Source: Trichosporon coremiiforme
Taxonomy: Eukaryota; Basidiomycota; Tremellomycetes; Trichosporonales; Trichosporonaceae
Length of the DNA: 64,000 nucleotides
Reading direction: 5' to 3'
NCBI GenBank assembly: GCA_039545355.1
Contig: BCJJ01000009.1
Location: 1,281,757 to 1,345,756, forward strand
Shown piece after piece: positions 35,926 to 47,500 of the stretch. Numbering within the stretch: the first letter of the stretch is position 1; each line of letters starts with the position of its first letter. A program made the position numbers and the translations under genes. The notes beneath the pieces were generated by a model, which saw only the letters and a program-made list of their open reading frames with translations, did no database searches and had not been told where the DNA came from.

Positions 35926-36673
35926 TTAGTCGAAGACGGCGCGGAGGATGAAGTTCGTGACGATGGCAGCGAGGAGGGCGATGCAGAGGATTGTCTGAGG
36001 CTGTCAGCTGTACGTTGCAGAGTCAGCTCAGCTGGTCACTCACAGGACCGAGACGGTCGTCGTAAGGAGCTCCGGACCGTTCGCGAATCGCCTTCGCTCG
36101 CGCCTGGTACACCGTCAGGGCGTACAGCATGACACCGATAGCTGAGGGGTTAATTTTAGATTAGCTCGGAGTAACGTACCGATCATGGTGTAGAGAGCGG
36201 CCGAGATACGTCCAGCCTGTTCGTTAGTAAGCGCTCGTAAATACCTTGAGGCGTCCTTCTCCTGTCCAGATCGCGTTGATTCGAGAAGGCGGGCTGATCA
36301 CCCGGATCCACTGCGGAAGGATTGGAAGCACACGACCAAACTCACCTTGTCGCCGAAGTTGAGGAGTCCAACGGCGAGACCGCCGAGGACGACGGCGAAG
36401 TGGAGCCACGAGAGGAAGGTACGCCTGGATGTCAGTTCGATCAAGGTGGGCGCTCAACTCACTCATTGGCGAAGAACACCTTGGGCTCAACACGAACGGG
36501 AAGAGCGATACGCTGTTGACGTTAGATATCGGGCATCAACAATAACGGCAGGGAGGTAGGACGAGCAGGCATTCAGCATGCAGGTGAGAGTTCAGTCAGC
36601 ACCTGTCAGACGGATTAAATGCATGAGTACCAACCTTCTTGGCGGTACGCTGGAGGAGGGGCTGGGTGGACAT
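35926..36673 (-). CDS. VTC1: Vacuolar transporter chaperone subunit VTC1
   Basis: Small membrane subunit of the VTC complex that makes polyphosphate and moves it into the vacuole. Exons, high to low: 36673-36635, 36512-36463, 36424-36346, 36216-36180, 36141-36044, 35994-35926; 123 aa. The start [13 protein letters not shown] and [26 protein letters not shown] are nearly identical to known Vtc1. Three membrane segments follow ([54 protein letters not shown]), with PYDDRLGP between the second and third. The first donor is GTTGGT, unusual but required to keep the conserved reading. Two CACGTG boxes lie 262 and 468 nt upstream of the start, compatible with phosphate control by a Pho4-type factor. 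Confidence 0.95.
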
Positions 36674-36934
36674 TTTGCAAAGGCGGAGTTGAGGTGTGTG
36701 GGGTGGGGCGAGGAAGGGCTAGTTGGGAGTGGCGAGGTGGTGGTTTGCCGGTTTCACGCTGGACGGTGACAACTATGACGAAGCGGAGACAGCGACGGAG
36801 CGAGCGGGGGTGGTCGGGGCGAGGTCTCCAGTGAGCGAGGGATGGATGGAGTTGAGAAAAAGCAAACGACGTCGGTACCCACTACTGCTTTGGTCGAAGC
36901 GAGGAGGATGGCGCCGATCAAGTTATCGACCATG

Positions 36935-37146
36935 CACGTGCGTGCGTCACTGAACAAACCCGTCAATGAGACTCCACTCTGCCCGGCTCTGCCTGAATGG
37001 GACCCTCAGCCGGTTCACCCAGCCTAGCCCAGTCTAGGAGAAAGCCCTCTTCGTCATTCTTCCGGGGCCCTAACGAGGTAGGCGTGCCAACTTCGCGCTA
37101 TGTTAGGCAAGCCAGTTTCTTGTGCACCTATGTTTACCATCACGTG
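36935..37146. promoter_or_regulatory. Two CACGTG boxes upstream of VTC1
   Basis: CACGTG at 36935-36940 (context GCACGTGCG) and at 37141-37146 (context TCACGTGAT). In yeast VTC genes are phosphate-regulated through such Pho4 sites; the second also fits Cbf1. Confidence 0.45.
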
Positions 37147-38370
37147 ATGCACCCTAAGCATACAGCCGTTTTCAGGGCAAGTTTATTCCCAACGTCATTA
37201 CCGTTCAGCTTGGAAACCTTAATTCGAACGGATTTCAAGCCAGTTTCCATTTGTCCCTTAGGACGCGTCTTCTGGGATGCTCTTATGGGCAAAGGTGGTC
37301 GTTCGTCGTTAGTAGCTTCCTGCTCAGATCCAGCTGTTGGGATCAACTCAGACGCGTTCGTGATGGTGAAGAGCGGGGTGGTATGGCTACGATAGCTGTT
37401 TCTTGTATGTGTCGAGAATTGATATACATCAAAGTTCAGTTCAAGCAAAAACCATGCGTGGTTCCGGGGAACGGGAAGAGGAGAGATAGGAGACTTCCTG
37501 GGATGAACGGGGTCTACGCGCCGTCGGCGGGTAATTTATTACACTCGGGATCCGCAGTGCCGTCATTAACCTTTGGGACCCAAGCGGAGGCAACGATCGT
37601 CCGCTTCAGGCAGTCATGCAAGGGGCCGAGCTCTCTGGGCTCCGAGCGCTCCGAGTTGTCGGATCCGGACGGAGCTTCTACGTGCTTAGTTCTTGCCCAG
37701 AGGTGTGTAGATACGTGCGGCTCTGACCCAATTCAAACTGCAACTGGGCGTCGCCGGGTGGTGGGGAAGGTAGGAACGCGAGGGACGTGCAGTGAGTTGT
37801 GGCACCGCCCCCAAGCCATTGGCACAAGGCCGTTGAGCCGCCCCTGCCAATTGACGAGCCGACTGGCGGCAGGCACGACGGGCGCAGCTGGCAGTGGGCG
37901 CAGAGCTCGGGGCGATCAGGGCGGAGGGCACATCGCAGCAGCGCCGCAGCGCAGCACGCGACGATGACGCCCAAACTCCTGGCAAGGAGGGATGTCTGAT
38001 ACAATGGTGCAACTGGTCGTTCCGTTACCACATCGCGACCCGATTGATGTTCGGTGTGCAGATGGTGCCGGCATGAACAGCGAGTGGGATGGTCATGCGA
38101 GCGGATGCATTGTGCATGCGAGTGCACGCGGGCAGCGCAGAAGGGCATAGGGGGGACAGGCTGATGCGTCAGGAACGATGATTCGGAAGGCTGAGGAATC
38201 AGAGTTTCAGCATGGCTCGTTAATGTTTGGGACATGACAACTAGTGTGGGCTGCTCGCAAGCCGGTCACCCAGCAGAGCCACAGATGAGCCATGAGCCAG
38301 AGCAGAGGTCCCACCAAGGGGGCACTGCCTCGCAGCGTACCAGCATGCAGCAGAAAGTTCCGCGCGTTCT

Positions 38371-38382
38371 CCCCCCCCCCCC
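38371..38382 (+). repeat. Poly-C run (12)
   Basis: Twelve consecutive C in the VTC1-side intergenic region. No gene context; noted as a homopolymer that may vary in assemblies. Confidence 0.9.
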
Positions 38383-39486
38383 GTGATCTCCCATGTTGAT
38401 GTTCCTGCTCGGCTCCACCGAGGCTTGCGCTAGTCTCCCAAGCAATCGGCTTCGAGATGCACCGCCATAGCGTGTGGGGAATGGTGACTTGCAGCTGTCC
38501 GCTGTCCGCTGGAGGCAACGGACCAACTGGCCAACTGGGAACAGGGCGAGGGAAGCGTCGGCCAGCTCGTTCCCGTTCAGGGGCCTGTACGGTAAGAGGG
38601 AACGATCCCAGGGCTGCCTGCCAGTCTACCGCCGGTCCCGCAACATACACCTCGTCCAGCGGATCCAGCAGGTGGTCGCGGCTTGCCGTTGACGGCTCTC
38701 GAACTCGCGGCTCAGCATCTCCCGAGGTGTTTCCTCCAGGGCGTTGGAATGGGCGGCTGCGGCTTAAACGACTGTGTGACTGGTTGCGCTTGGCCTGGAC
38801 GTATGCAGCTCTGTGTCTTTAGTGTTGAGCCACGCTAGGAATTTCCATCGATCTGCACCGGGATCTCGCCTCGGAGACGTGCCGACGGTATTCTAGCGGG
38901 ACACATGCAGGCAACACGGGTTCGGTACAGCTGTCAGAAAGGGGAAGTTGCCCCGGTGCTTGAGGGACAGGAGCACCATCACGAAACTTGGCGCAGGAGT
39001 GCTTGGAAGTCGTAGGGTGAGTCGTGTTGTGTGTGGGTAGGACAGTCACGGCTACCACCTTTCTCCCCTCAGGTGAAGTTCGGTCTTGTTTTCTCCCGCG
39101 TGCAATCTCCCATCTATCCATTCACTCTTTCTACTTCACCACGCACCACCACGACAGACAGCCAAGACCGCTCGCAGCACTCGCACCGCGCACTGCAGAC
39201 GCCCCGTGACACGCACACCAACTGTATCCATACGACCGACTCTCATTGTTCCTCTTCACCACCATCCCACTCAGTCACTCCTGTTCATTCAACGACCAAC
39301 CCACCCACCATCCGAGACATCACCTTCACTGAACACCGATCGATCCTGATCTCGACTCGACAAGGCGTTGCTAGCCGCTCCAGAGCCATCAACGCTCCTT
39401 CACAAACGAGGCGCACGCCGCGGTCTTGGTCCTGTCCCACCCTGCACTCGGTGCATCGGCAGTAGCTGGTCACCAAAGACATCAAA

Positions 39487-40056
39487 GTGAGTGTTCAATT
39501 CCCACTCCCCACCTCCTCCCCTTCAACCTGTCCCAACAATAAGCACAGAGTGGAGGGTCAATGTCGACCACATGCCAGGAGCTAGCCCGTGGGACGTTCA
39601 AGGAACACCTTTCGGTTGCGATCACCTGAAGCAGCTCTGAACCGCTCGATTGTTCGTGCAGCAACGCCACCCGAGACCTGAGCGCATCGGCCAGCACCTG
39701 CTTTCAGCCCCCACCCGCCCGGCGCATTCCCCCCCATCTCCCACTCGGGGTAATCCCGGACGGGGTCGTAGCAGGCTGTCATTGCGAGACGAGCGTCGCT
39801 GCGCACGAGCCGCCTGACACTGTCCTGCATCCTGGACTACCCTGCAATTCGAGCAGTGGTTAGCCACTGTGTCAAAGTTGGGAGTTGGGCGCAAAGCGGT
39901 ACCCTCGTCTCCTCGTTACTTGACCCAAAGTACTGGTGACCGAATGCAGCCATGCCATGCAGCCAGCCGGAGACTCGGGCGGACGAACGACCCTCTGACC
40001 ATTCACCCATCGACCTTTGAGCCCGGAGCACCCCGCTGACACAACTACTTCGCGCA
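39487..40056 (+). other. Putative 5' UTR intron of the 40306 gene
   Basis: A GTGAGTG donor at 39487 follows a 400-nt CA/CT-rich leader, and a CGCTGAC branch site (about 40035) precedes CGCGCAG at 40056. The 570-nt interval holds stop codons in all frames. The proposal explains the distance between leader-like sequence and the ATG at 40306. Confidence 0.4.
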
Positions 40057-40305
40057 GGTCTATCCGCATGTCATCGCAGCTCTAACACACCATCGCTTTC
40101 AACACCGCCGCCTCTCTTCGCACTACCTGTCGCAAACGTCCTTGTGCGAGTCGCGATCGACGAGCAGGTTCATTCCGAACGGCACCCCTAGCGATCCGGT
40201 CGTCCGCGTGACCTGTCTTAAGACCGTGACGCTCTTCCTCTCGTCTCCCTCTCCCATCTCCGCTCTGTTCTTCGCCTGTTCACTTGCGTTTGAACGAACT
40301 CCGAC

Positions 40306-42721
40306 ATGTCCACTCGGGGGGCAGCACGTGGCCTCAAGGTCGCCCACCCGGCCGCGCCGACATCAAATCGCTTGCTGAGCACGCAGACGTTCACGCTCAT
40401 CGCAAGCTGGAAGGGACAGCTGGTCATCTGCACCGTCGTGCTTGTCGTCGGAGCCATCTACTTTGTCGTTCGAGACCCAATTCGTGAATGGAGAGAACGT
40501 CAACGGGAACGAATGTCTCGCGCCTTCACGGAGGAGCTTCTTTCGATGGAGAAGAAGGAGGAGGGTAACGTCGGTTCAGCCGACAGGAACCGTGCAGGCC
40601 CAAGCACGGTCGCGGGCACTTCAACAGCTGTCGCGACGGCAAAGACCATGACGGCACGTGAGCGAGGTAGAGAGAAACGCAAGGAAAAGAAACGCAAAGA
40701 GCATCTCCAGAACGCCAACGGGCACGCCGCTCCTCGCACTCCTCACGAACCTGGCCCATCCAGCAAGCCCTCACCGCCCGAGCTGTCACCGGCTCGTGTT
40801 ACCGAAACGCTTCCAGGGCCCTCAACGCCTTCTACCGCAGATACCCGCGACGCATCCATGACTGCTTCCCCCGCTTCCTGCCCGACCTCCATGGGCCCCC
40901 AGCCTTCAACTTCGACCTCAAATGCAAACAACGAGGTTGCTGATGATACTTTATCTACACCACCGCAAGTTCGCAGTGAACTGGAAGTTCCCAGTACTCC
41001 CATTATCGAACCGCCTGCAAGCCCAGACACAATGAAGTCTCACTCCCCTCCTCTCTCCCCGCGAAAGGCTCACACTTTCGAGCACCAGCCCGAACCTCTC
41101 TCACCTGGAACACCTGACCGTCGGGGCAGCCACAGCTCATCACGCTCCCGCTCATACTCGATCATTCCGGATCCATCATACCTTCCCCTGCATCACCACG
41201 ATCCGAACAACAAGAAGAAGAAGCGCAAGCCGAAGAGCCGCCAAGCTTCACTTCAGCAGCAGCAACCATCCCAGCCGCCGCAATCGCAGCAGAAGCCATC
41301 GACCGCCGCTCAGGCCACTCCGATGTCGCGCATAATCACCAGTTCTTCTGAGGACGCACCACGGACCGACGCACCGCGGACCCCTCGAACTCCTGTGGTC
41401 CCAGTCATGTCGCCGGATCTTGCTCGACGGCGAATCAAGGCGAGCGGGATAGAGCTTCCGCCCGAGGTCGAGGTCCTCCTCGACAGCCACGAGCACACAA
41501 TCGATTCACTACGAGCCGAAATCGGTCGCGCGACTGCCGAGGAGTGCAAGGCTCGCGACGACGAGGTCCGCGCTCGCGAGGAGCTCAGGCGATCACGGGC
41601 GACGGAGGACCGTATGCGCTCCGACTATGAGCGAGCGCGCAAGATGCGGGATCGTGCCGAGCAGGAAGCTCGTCGCATGGAAGGAGAGGTATGTGTGACA
41701 CTGGCATGGCTACAATACTGACATATCCCAGGTGCAGATGATCTGGAACCGCTTTGACACGTTGTCTCACATGTACCAGGCCGTCTGCCAACGGTTGCGC
41801 GAGGTCGAGGCGGCACAGCAGAGCGATGGTACGTCCCCGACCGGTTCTACCACTCCGGCCCCGCCGCAGCTACAGCCTCTCATGACCTTTGCTGCGAATG
41901 GTATTCCAGGAACGCCAGGCGTGCTTATGCCGTACCACATGATAGCGTCGCCTCTGACGCCGCACGGCTTCGGCATCCCACCAACGATGTACCGACGAGG
42001 CGACAGCGCTAGCAGCGAAATGCTCGCCGGACCGTTAACGCCTGGGCACCAGCCCTCAACGCCTTCGGGCACGTCATCACCATACCCCTCCGACCTGTCG
42101 CTGAACCCCGGGTCCAAGACGCACACCGAGTCGGGGTCCATGACGACGGCCGAGCTGCGGCGCATCAGTATCGCCTCCTCTGTCCTGAAGAAAAAGAAGC
42201 CGTCACCGTCTGAGAGCGGCGAGTCGAGCGCGCCATCAGCAACAGCGACGTCCTCTGACGACAAGTCGAGCAGCGGCGTCGAAGGCCTCGGCATCCGGTC
42301 CTTCAAGGACATGTCGACCTTCCCCTCCACGATCGCCATGACGCCAGCGAAGAAGCACTCGACCGACTCTGTCGACTGCTCGACTGCGTCCTCCTCCCCA
42401 CCAGCCGAGCGGCACATTCTGATCACCCCGTCCGAGTCGGAACACAACGGGGACCACTCGCCTAAGAGCATGAGCCCGCTCCTGAACGGGGGCGCGATGC
42501 TGGGCGAGCCAGAGGTGACGCCAAAGGCTCCGCTCGTGGACGAGCCCGAGTCGTTGGCGGAGCCCATGTTCGCCTCTCTGGCGCATACGCCGGAGCAACT
42601 GGCGGAAATCGCACGTATGCGCCAGACCGCGATCCGCGACCGCGAACGCAAGTCGCGCGCGACCAGCGTCGAAGTCAAAGTCAATGACCGAGTCAACGAA
42701 ACGCAAGTCAACGACAAGTAA
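40306..42721 (+). CDS. Membrane-anchored coiled-coil protein, unknown function
   Basis: Exons 40306-41688 and 41732-42721; 790 aa. One strong membrane segment lies near residues 36-56 (KGQLVICTVVLVVGAIYFVVRD), so the short N-terminus and the long remainder are on opposite sides. The middle (60-380) is disordered, rich in Ser, Pro and Thr, with a basic KRKEKKRKEH patch and a Gln-rich run. Residues 385-490 form a likely coiled coil (EIGRATAEECKARDDEVRAREELRRSRATEDR...), interrupted by the single intron, then another Ser/Pro-rich region with many S/TP sites. I do not recognise the family; organisation suggests an ER or nuclear-envelope tether or scaffold, which is only inference. The intron starts GTATGT and ends TCCCAG. 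Confidence 0.8.
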
Positions 42722-44507
42722 CGGACACTTCCCCTTCACTATACATTGCCCAACTTGTGGGCCTGTTTGCCATCTACATACTGCATCGGGTGCACTGCAC
42801 ACTTGCCCCTCTTCTGTGCTATAGGACTCTGGCCAATCGGTCTGTCAAAAGTTATACTTTCTCTACCACGTTGTTCTGATATCACATGAAAGTTACACTG
42901 CACTAGCAAAAGACTGAAGACTGGGTCTGGCCACTGTTCGGGTCTCGGAAGATGCAGGGTGGGTGTGGGATTTGGGAGAGTGACGGTTCGAGTGGACATT
43001 GTGGGAGGGGGGCTCATCCAGGGTAGCAGGGAAGGACAAGGCTGTGCCGAGAGATTCGCACTGTGATTCGGCGTGGGCCGCCTGGGTGTGCTATGACGCT
43101 GCAGAGGTGCAGAGGTGCAGACGCAAGTTGCAGTGTCTCGGTACTGGATTGTTCGCAGGTTCGCATGCTCCTTCCCCCCTTGTTCTGTCCTATCCTTTCT
43201 ATCCCCTCCTTCCTATCCCCCTTCTCACTCACTCTCTCTGTCTCTCTGTCTCTCTCTGTCTCTCTCTCACGCTTGAGCATCTGTATGGAAGAGGGGGGGC
43301 TGCTCTTAGGGGACGAACTTTTCGGGTGCAAGCAAAGCTCAAAGTGGAGGTCGCCCGTTACATGTCACAGCTTCACAGTCGAGCTCACTGGAGGCTGGAG
43401 GCGTGAGCAGCTGTGCATCGGGCAGTCAGCGCAGAGTGCGAACATCGCAATACCATAAGAATCGCCCATCCCAAAACAGGGACCAAGAGCGTGCCTGAGT
43501 GCTGTCTGGGTGGGTGCAGTGCTGACACCACACACGCGCGTCAGGGCCTTGGGAGAATTGGACCCTGGGGGCCAGTTGCATTCCCTGGATCCCTGGGCAG
43601 ACCGATCACGTCCATCGCTGAGAGCTGCATCGCTTCTCCGTTGTCCTGACCGATACAGTCCCAAAGTCATCGTGCACACCTTTCTGTTTAGCTGTCACCT
43701 ACCCCTACCGGCCCAACCTCCTCCATACTCCTCACGACAGCACGACGCCAGCTGTTTGAGCCGAACACTTGCTCGCATCGTTTCACTGCATTGTCCATCC
43801 AAAACGCACGAGTAGGACGACCTCCTCCCTGCGAAACCTAAGCGACGCCCTGTCAACACAGGTACGGTGGTAGTTTTCGCGTCGTCTACTTGGTCCACTT
43901 GGCCACCCACCGCCGCCACCACTCAGAATTCACTACTGGCCCAGCCAGAGCAGACGCTAGCCAACGACGTGGAAAACATTCAATCCAAACAGCACACAAC
44001 ACCGACATCAACACAACACCGTTGTTGTTGCCGACCCCCCTATACCCCCCCCCTTTCTCTCACACCGCACACGGCACACAGCACACGGCACACGCACTGC
44101 AACGCCTTGCCCACGCCTGCACGCACGCCTGCAACGACTGCACGACGACGACCAGTGCACCGCGTGCACTGTTGGACGAAAACCCCGCATACCGTTTGCC
44201 TCCGATCACGACACTGGTACAACTGGGTCATTTAAGACTTGACCACAGAGACAGACTACTGCGGCGTAACCAGGAAAATCACCCGGACACCGCTTCTCGT
44301 CTTTCAACCACCACCAGTCTCACGTCTCACACGGCCTCACTCACACTTCGACGGGGCCGGTGCAGTCGACTAGTGCACGCATCTCTTCTTCCTCCACCCC
44401 TTCACCCTTCGAATACCACCCCCAAAGGCTCCGACTCGGCTTAGCCTGATCGGTTTCGCCTGCCCAACCGGCCACCCCTTCGCCCTTCCCCCCTCGCACC
44501 CGACAAC
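42722..44507. other. 1.8 kb region upstream of chitin synthase
   Basis: Contains a CT microsatellite (43231-43269), C-rich runs around 44033-44053, and from about 43700 a long CA/CT-rich stretch, which looks like the 5' leader of the chitin synthase mRNA. No coding frame or tRNA is supported. Confidence 0.5.
43231..43269 (+). repeat. CT/CTGT microsatellite
   Basis: Imperfect TCTCTCTG units on the plus strand, about 40 nt, in the region upstream of the chitin synthase gene. Confidence 0.85.
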
Positions 44508-47500
44508 ATGGCCTCTGGAGGTCATGGCTTCGTGCCTTCCCAGGCGGCGCAGTATGCCGACCTGACGGCGCTCATCAGCAGTCCCGACGGCGAGAGCAGC
44601 GCAAAGGTCTACCCGACCGAGGACATGATCGCCGCCCTGCTGCATGCACGCTGCCGCGCCGAGCTGCCCTACACGCGCGTCTCGCCCAGCGGAACAGACT
44701 ACGTCGTCGTCAACCCCCGCCGCCATCTGCAGTGCCTCAACGAGGAGAGCAGGAAGGGGTACGAGGAAGACATCACCACGACTGACGGAGGAGTCGGGAA
44801 CGAGCCCCGCCAGCCGAGCGCTTACGAGCTCGCGGGCCGTGTTTGGCTCCTCATGAGCAGGAGGAGAGAGTGCCAGACTATTGTCTACCAGTGAGTTATC
44901 CCGCACTGCCTGCCGACTGACATTCCAGCGGTCTCACAGCGTCAGGCAAGTCGACCACCCTCCGGCACGTCACGAGCCAGATCCTCAGCCTCGCCTCCGT
45001 CACCAAGGCGCAGAAGCGGACGTCTGACCAGATCTCCCACCTCCTCACCCTTCTCGAGTCGTTTGGCAACAGCAAGACGCCGATCAACCCGTCCGCGTCA
45101 CAACACGGCCGCTACCTCGAGCTGCACTTCAGTCTCGACGGCGAGCTCGCCGGCGCCAAGGTGCTCCCCTTCGGCCTGAACAAGTACCGTATCGGCCACC
45201 TCGAGCCCGAGGAGCGCACCTTCCATGTGTTCTACCAGATGCTCGCGGGCGCGAGCCCCGACGAGCGCGAGGAGCTCGGCCTCGACGACCCCGACACCTA
45301 CGCCCTGCTCTCGACGAGCAACTGCTATGTCCTGCCCGCCGGACCGTTCTCGGACGACTCGACGCAGCTCGGCGAGCTTCGTGCCGCCTTTGCTTCCCTC
45401 GGCTTCAAGGCCAAGCACGTCCGGTCCATCTTCTCCGTCCTCACAGCCATCCTCGTCATGTCCAACATTACCTTCCATGATGAGAAGCAGGACGGTTCCC
45501 TCGGCATGGTCTCGTACGAGGAGCGGACGCAGGTCGTCGAGCGCGGCCTGCTCTACGAGGTCGCGGGCCACCTCGGCGTCAACCCCGAGGAGCTCGAGGC
45601 CGTGCTCACGAACAGGACCAAGTGGGTGTCGCACGATCTCGCTTCCGTGTTCCTCGACGCCGAGAACGCCTCCCTCCAGCGCGACTCGCTCATGCGTGAT
45701 CTGTATGCGATCCTGTTCGCCTTTGTTGTCGAGATGGCGAACAAGAAGCTCGCCCCGGGCGCCGACATGCCCCCCGGCCTGCAGATTGCGCAGATCGACC
45801 TCCCCGGTCACCAGAGCCGTACGCAGGAGACCGAGGTCGACCCCCGCCGCTCGACGCTCCTCCAGCAGGCGACCCTCATCAATGCTAGCGGCAACAATGG
45901 GTTTGACGAGTTTGCGTACAACTTCAACAACGAGCTGCTGCACTCGTACCTCCTGCGCCGCGCTTTCGACGACCAGCTCAACTGGAATCTCGACGTCACT
46001 GAGGACGGTATCCGACTTCCCCCCGTCATCCCGCACGACAACAATGCCTGCGTCGAGCTGCTGCGTGGTGGTCTGCTTGGTTCGGCCCGTCTGGCCAAGC
46101 AGCCTGCAGGTGTCATTGGCGCGATTGCGGGTGTTGGCGAGCAGATCAAGGGCGAGGACCGCGAGGACGTCAAGGCCAAGACTGTAGCGGGGACGCTCAC
46201 AACGATGTTTACCGGACAGCCGGCGTTCAACCCCAACCCCGCCGGCGGACTCGGCATGACGCCCCGCCAGGGCCGCATGTTCGGCATCTCGCACTACGCC
46301 GGCCAGGTGTCGTACGACGCGACCGACTTCATCGACCACAACGCCGACGTGTTCGACAAGCAGCTCGTCAACCTGCTCCGCAACTCGCAGGACTCGTTTG
46401 TCAACAAGCTCGTCTCGGGTCCCGCGCTCGCGACCGAGGGCCACCCGCTCGATGACAACATCGTTGTCGAGGCGCAGGTGTCGTCCACCCCGCTGCGCAC
46501 GCCTACGCCCATCGTGAACTGCATCACAGGCACGGCGCCGATGGACCACGTCGAGTGGGCGATCGACGACTCGATCCCGCAGCCCGTCACCTCCCAGCTG
46601 AACGCGACCATGGCGACGCTGCTGGACGTCGTCGACCACACCCGCGTCTGGGGGGTGTACTGTATCCGCCCGAACGACTCGGGCCACGCCAACTCGTACG
46701 ACCGCAAGCGTATCCGCTCCCAGGTGCGCACGCTGCAGCTGCCTGAGCTCGTGAACCGCCGCCAGGTCGACTACGTCGCCGAGTACTCTTTGTCGCAGTT
46801 CTGTGTCCGCCACGCGCTTCCCGTGCAGGACGGACACGCTGCCGTCGAGGACTTTGCGCGTCACAACGGCTGGATGCCTGGTGTCGACTACGCCATTGGC
46901 AACGAGCGTATCTGGCTCGCGTGGGGCGCGTGGCGCCAGCAGGAGGACCTGATCCGTGCGACTGAGACACGCCACGGTAGTGGCGAGGAGACGCTGACGG
47001 ACGAGGAGGGCGGGTTCATGTCGCGTAACGCCTCGACGTTTGGACACGGGCGCTACGGCGACGCTGTCGACTCAACGGAAAACTTCCGCCGCTCAGAGAG
47101 CATGGACAACCTCTTAGCGCGCTCGGGTACGCAGGAGACGTACGGCGACGGAGGAGCCGGTGGTGGCGGCGGCCGCGGCGGCAACTATGGCTACGGCGGT
47201 TTAGAGTCGCCGAACCCGAACGACAGCGAGGTCTGGGAGACCTCTAAGGACGGGCCCTACGAGTCGCTGAACGACAAGGACGCAGCGGCCGTAGCGGCCG
47301 TCAAGCGCGGCGACTTTAAGCAGTCGGAGAAGCGCCACCATGCGACCGAGATCATCGAGACGTCGCGAGCGCGCCGCTGGTGGATCCGCATCACCTGGAC
47401 GCTGACGTGGTGGATCCCCTCCTTCCTGCTTAAGTGGCCTGGCGGGATGAAGCGCGCCGACATTCGCATGGCGTGGCGCGAAAAGGTCGCGATCTGCATG

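Larger units (their letters stand above)
36674..40305. other. 3.6 kb divergent intergenic region
   Basis: The largest gap in the window, between VTC1 and the coiled-coil membrane protein gene. From 36674 to about 37200 it should be the VTC1 promoter. From 37250 to 39000 I see only frames without coding character and a run of 12 C at 38371-38382. From about 39060 the plus strand is CA/CT-rich leader sequence, with a plausible 570-nt 5' UTR intron. No tRNA, transposon ends or direct repeats were seen. Confidence 0.5.

Noticed and set aside
37251..37967. 238-aa plus-strand frame in the large gap
   Set aside because: Starts without an ATG at its first codon, mixed Arg/Gly/Ser composition, no domain and no matching introns.
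37678..38235. 185-aa minus-strand frame in the large gap
   Set aside because: Overlaps the previous frame in antisense, His/Cys/Arg-rich with no motif; looks like chance in GC-rich DNA.
45098..47047. 649-aa open frame antisense to the myosin-like domain
   Set aside because: Same reason: complement of real coding sequence with no recognisable motif.
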